64,000 nt of DNA from Hirudinaria manillensis (taxonomy: Eukaryota; Annelida; Clitellata; Hirudinida; Hirudinidae): contig CM067530.1 of the NCBI GenBank assembly GCA_034509925.1, positions 2,759,001 through 2,823,000 of the forward strand, read 5' to 3'. Positions within the stretch are counted from its first letter, which is position 1. Each line of letters begins with the position of its first letter. The notes under the pieces are model-generated. The model had not been told where the DNA came from, did not search any database, and saw only the letters and a program-made list of their open reading frames with translations. Made by a program: the position numbers and the translations under genes. Below are positions 61,101 to 64,000 of this stretch, in pieces.

Positions 61101-62351
61101 TTTCTCCTTGAATAGGCTTGCTTAAGGACAGCCTGAGAAAGTACTGGCTCGAACAAGTACGGTCCATGGAAGCCGCAGACAGGTCGAGCAAATCTTCTAA
61201 GGAACTTGCCGACTTCGACCAGGTAGGAAGGATATCTATTTTAGCTCAAGGGTCTCCTATAAAATTTGAAAATAGGAATTGAAAAATGACAATTTCTTTG
61301 AAATTTTTTGAAGAGGGTTTTTTTTAAATTCTAAACTTAATAATTCCCATCCTTCAGAAACTTCACAAGTACAAAAAGAGAATCAATACAGACAATCTAA
61401 AGAGAGAACAGCTGGGATTCCCCATTGCAGAGGATGAGCAGTTTCAACTGGATCCAGAAATCGAGGAAAAGGAAAAGGAACTTCAGGGCAAGGATAAGGA
61501 CAGGAAGAGCAGCAGTCGGAAAAGATCGCCTCCGCCAAGACCGAGGAGATTTTCGCCTCCGAGAAGGTGGGACTGATTGGTCTATTTTGGCCCATTGATT
61601 CGTAATTCAAATTTAAGTTTGTAACACTCCTAATCGTCTTTAGGGGCCGTGGCAATTACAGGGGTCCCCACCACAAATTCCAAGGACCTCCAAGGGGAGG
61701 AGGAGGGGCCAATCCCGACGCTCTTGTCAATCAGTTGCAACATCTAGTTGGCGTCCTGTCGTAAGTGTCATTGCTTGCCATTCAGTATTTTATGTTTTTA
61801 ATGCTTATAATTATCGGCTTTTAAGCTATGCATTCATTGATTTTTTTTTAATTTCTTCTTTTAGACACAAACTGCCAACTGAGCCATCGAGGTATGACTA
61901 TGGAGAAAGAGATGACAGGGGCTATGTTGACCCCAGGTCAAGGGAAAGATATCATCCCTACCCTGGTTAGATTTGATTCCTCTTTTTTTCAGTTGAGGGT
62001 GATGCAGATTGTTGTTGATTTTGATCCTAATTCATTGTCTTCTACTTAAAGCTTATCCAGAAAGGAACAGATTTGAGGGAAAGAGGTTCGCCAATGATGA
62101 CTACGGTGGAGATAGGAAGAGAAGGATGGATGGTATGTCAATGATTTGCAATGAATCTGTGTTGTATAGATTTCCTGCTTAAATTAATTGATATGATTGC
62201 TTTGTCTTCCAGAAGGAGATTACATGAGATACGACAGGAGTCACAGCGATTACAGAGGGTTCCGTGGAGGTAGTGACGATTGTGCATCTAGTTTTCTTTT
62301 TCAGAACTTGTGAACTAATGATTTATTTTTCTTTCAGCACCAAGATGGTAA
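58145..62351 (+). CDS. SAP- and RRM-domain nuclear RNA-binding protein, 576 aa, 16 exons
   Basis: Exons: 58145-58289, 58533-58679, 58770-58883, 58987-59055, 59256-59406, 59604-59725, 59832-59873, 60174-60300, 60747-60874, 61116-61222, 61358-61566, 61644-61760, 61865-61965, 62052-62132, 62213-62269, 62338-62351; they sum to 1731 nt. Order of parts: a SAP domain (about 12-45, LSEDQLREELVQRGLDTTGD) that binds scaffold DNA or chromatin; an acidic stretch; a divergent RRM-like region (about 130-250, RNP1-like GYLRLKF); a clear RRM (about 265-345, RNP2 LLFVSNI and RNP1 GHVYVEYI); a Lys/Glu region; and an Arg/Gly/Tyr-rich tail (GRGNYRGP, RGGGG). The architecture recalls SAFB or hnRNP-type proteins, but I cannot fix the orthologue. 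Several introns are near 90 bp. The last exon has only four codons and a stop. Confidence 0.85.
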
Positions 62352-62835
62352 ATGGAAACTGATAAACTGTGTTCATTAGATAAAAAGGACTGAAAAAAAA
62401 ACGATTGTTGTTTATGATTGAATATTTTTCATTTGATTTGGTTTACTGATCATAAAATATCTAGCTATGTTTAATTGTTTTGCCTTTTGTATTGCTGTAT
62501 TGATGTGGATTCTCTTTTGAAGAAAGTCTTTATTGTGGCATGTTGATTGTGGTTTTGGCCGATTCTCGAAACATTAAATTTGTTGTCTGATAGGTGATTG
62601 CTTTGGATTGGGTGCTCGGGTGGTGAGGCTTGACGGTGCTTTGAAGATAATGAGTGGCGCCCGAATAATTGTTGCAAATAAATCCCAATTTTTAATAGGT
62701 TAATAGTGACAAAGGAGCGTTTGAGATACTGGGTTTTATATTTTAAGGATTTAATTTTCTATGTATTCTGTAGTATGGTTGGGCGATAGTCGGTGTCTTG
62801 TTTACGTTTACGATAGCCAAATTAGTTCATAGAAC

Positions 62836-63663
62836 ATGGACTTTGTAGGTGGGAAGGAAATCAGTAGCACGACTTTGATTGTGGATAATGATTCGGTTTC
62901 CGGTGATCCAGTGCTAAAATGTTATATAAAGGAGATGTCGAATGTACTTGATCGAAATATGTACATATATCTGTACAGACGGGATTCTACCGATTTATTA
63001 GATAAGCTGGATATTCATCCTAGTAATAAAGTGAGGATACATGATTTTTCTAGAGATATTTATGGCTGGGAAAGAGAGGAAAATATATTTGAATTCCCTA
63101 AAGTTTCGGAAAACACTGTCGTTTTCATTGATGACCTCAGCAAGCTGATCGATTTAACGGATTGCAACCGAGTTTGTAGGCTGTTGAATAAATGTAACAA
63201 TGAAGCGAAGACGTCAAAAATTATTTCCGTAATTCGGAGCCAACTGCACGATCAGTTAACACTCGGATCTCTTGAACACAGCTGCAGAACTTGGATTGCT
63301 CTCGAAGCCAGTGAATTGCCACACGTTTACGCCCGTGCTGTGACTACATTTAAGAAACCGAAGTTTTCGACAAAGAAGTTTGAAGAATCAATTACTATAA
63401 CCAACGATTTTGATCTAAAATTTGAAAAGATCTGCGCTGCCACGACTAAAGAATCGCAGCAGAAAAACGAAGCTCCAATGACCAACCTCACCTTCAACGT
63501 TACTTTGAAGTCGAGTGAAGTTGAAGCAAGAAATAAACTTGTCCTTCCTTATCTGGCAGCAAGAGAAGTCAAAGTCAATAAGGCGCCTTCAAAAATTGAA
63601 TACGTTCCAGACGAATTTGATGACCTCGACGATGAAGATCCAGATGACGATCTAGATATTTAA
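62836..63663 (+). CDS. ELP5: Elongator complex subunit ELP5, 275 aa, single exon
   Basis: Elongator (ELP1-6) modifies wobble uridines of tRNA (cm5U, mcm5U); ELP4-5-6 form a RecA-like hexameric ring that binds tRNA. The C-terminus is diagnostic: LTFNVTLKSSEVEARNKLVL and then YVPDEFDDLDDEDPDDDLDI, almost the same as the animal ELP5 end. The N-terminal part fits the degenerate RecA fold without a Walker A motif, as is usual for ELP5. It is uninterrupted by introns, unlike almost every neighbour, and starts 485 bp after the SAP/RRM gene stop on the same strand. No frame damage is seen and the acidic tail is intact, so it looks functional. Confidence 0.93.
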   Translation: MDFVGGKEISSTTLIVDNDSVSGDPVLKCYIKEMSNVLDRNMYIYLYRRDSTDLLDKLDIHPSNKVRIHDFSRDIYGWEREENIFEFPKVSENTVVFIDDLSKLIDLTDCNRVCRLLNKCNNEAKTSKIISVIRSQLHDQLTLGSLEHSCRTWIALEASELPHVYARAVTTFKKPKFSTKKFEESITITNDFDLKFEKICAATTKESQQKNEAPMTNLTFNVTLKSSEVEARNKLVLPYLAAREVKVNKAPSKIEYVPDEFDDLDDEDPDDDLDI

Positions 63664-63674
63664 TGCTGTCTTTA

Positions 63675-63680
63675 AATAAA
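63675..63680 (+). terminator. Poly-A signal of ELP5
   Basis: AATAAA 12 nt after the ELP5 stop. This would give a very short 3' UTR; AT-rich sequence makes chance matches easy. Confidence 0.4.
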
Positions 63681-64000
63681 TTAAATATTTTCCAGCCTAG
63701 TTATTTTCTTTTTCATCGGTTATTAAGAGATGGGGTCCATTATAAATTAATCCAGAGATGTAAGGTTTGGATGTGGTTTTGGATGAGATCTGAATTGTGC
63801 AAACTTTGATTTCAGTCGCATCAATCACAAAGAGCATTTTTAACCTGTAATAAACCGCCTATTAGGGTGTTTAGGCATTTATCGGCTTTTATTTAATTTT
63901 ACTTGAGTTTATATTAGATAAACATTACCAGATGTCGCACTTCGACAACGTTGCTTAAACCTAAAATTTTCTGATAATATCAATAAAAATTTTAATATTC
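63681..64000. other. Right-edge spacer, nothing seen
   Basis: No open frame longer than a few dozen codons and no repeat before the window ends. Confidence 0.5.

Overview
The window is nuclear DNA from a multicellular animal. The evidence is intron-dense genes (I placed about 94 introns in twelve multi-exon models), metazoan families (SHB-type SH2 adaptor, DBD-less nuclear receptor, SCAMP, TTLL10), a Ty3/gypsy-type LTR element and an HSP90 retro-pseudogene. Coding exons are clearly more GC-rich than the AT-rich introns and spacers. I cannot name the species; a bilaterian invertebrate with a compact genome fits. Exon models were joined by hand from splice sites and reading frame. Every finished model sums to a multiple of three, which is the main internal check.

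Layout, left to right. A possible edge exon (1-125, minus) is followed by a TTLL10-like tubulin glycylase (306-4603, minus). Next come an unrecognised Gln/Asn/Ser-rich protein of 676 aa (6460-8557, minus) and, head-to-head with it, a complete 23-exon PFAS for purine synthesis (9248-18564, plus). An NR0B (DAX1/SHP)-like orphan receptor has two exons split by a 4.1 kb intron (19504-25150, minus). An unrecognised 514-aa, 13-exon gene follows (27642-30369, plus), then the SHB-like adaptor (31726-37537, minus), the ribosome-biogenesis factor RSL24D1 (38019-39606, minus) and an LRR protein with a tentative ZYG11/ZER1 resemblance (39813-42762, minus). Further right are an HSP90 retro-pseudogene (43470-44120), an unrecognised 161-aa gene (44895-45878, plus), an unrecognised disordered 873-aa protein (46607-49490, minus) and, head-to-head with it, SCAMP (49979-56479, plus). 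A young, internally deleted LTR retrotransposon (52008-55327) sits in SCAMP intron 6. The right end holds a SAP+RRM RNA-binding protein (58145-62351, plus) and a single-exon Elongator subunit ELP5 (62836-63663, plus).

The genes do not form one pathway; this is ordinary euchromatin with mostly housekeeping functions (purine synthesis, ribosome assembly, tRNA modification, membrane traffic) and a few signalling genes. The points most worth a second look are: the invertebrate NR0B-like receptor with three LXXLL boxes and an intron at the DAX1/SHP position; the high share of GC-AG introns (five of about 94); a perfect 44-bp inverted copy of an RSL24D1 exon inside the neighbouring gene's last intron; and the recent but coding-defective LTR element with 108-bp LTRs. 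I see no operon-like system, CRISPR array, tRNA or rRNA gene.
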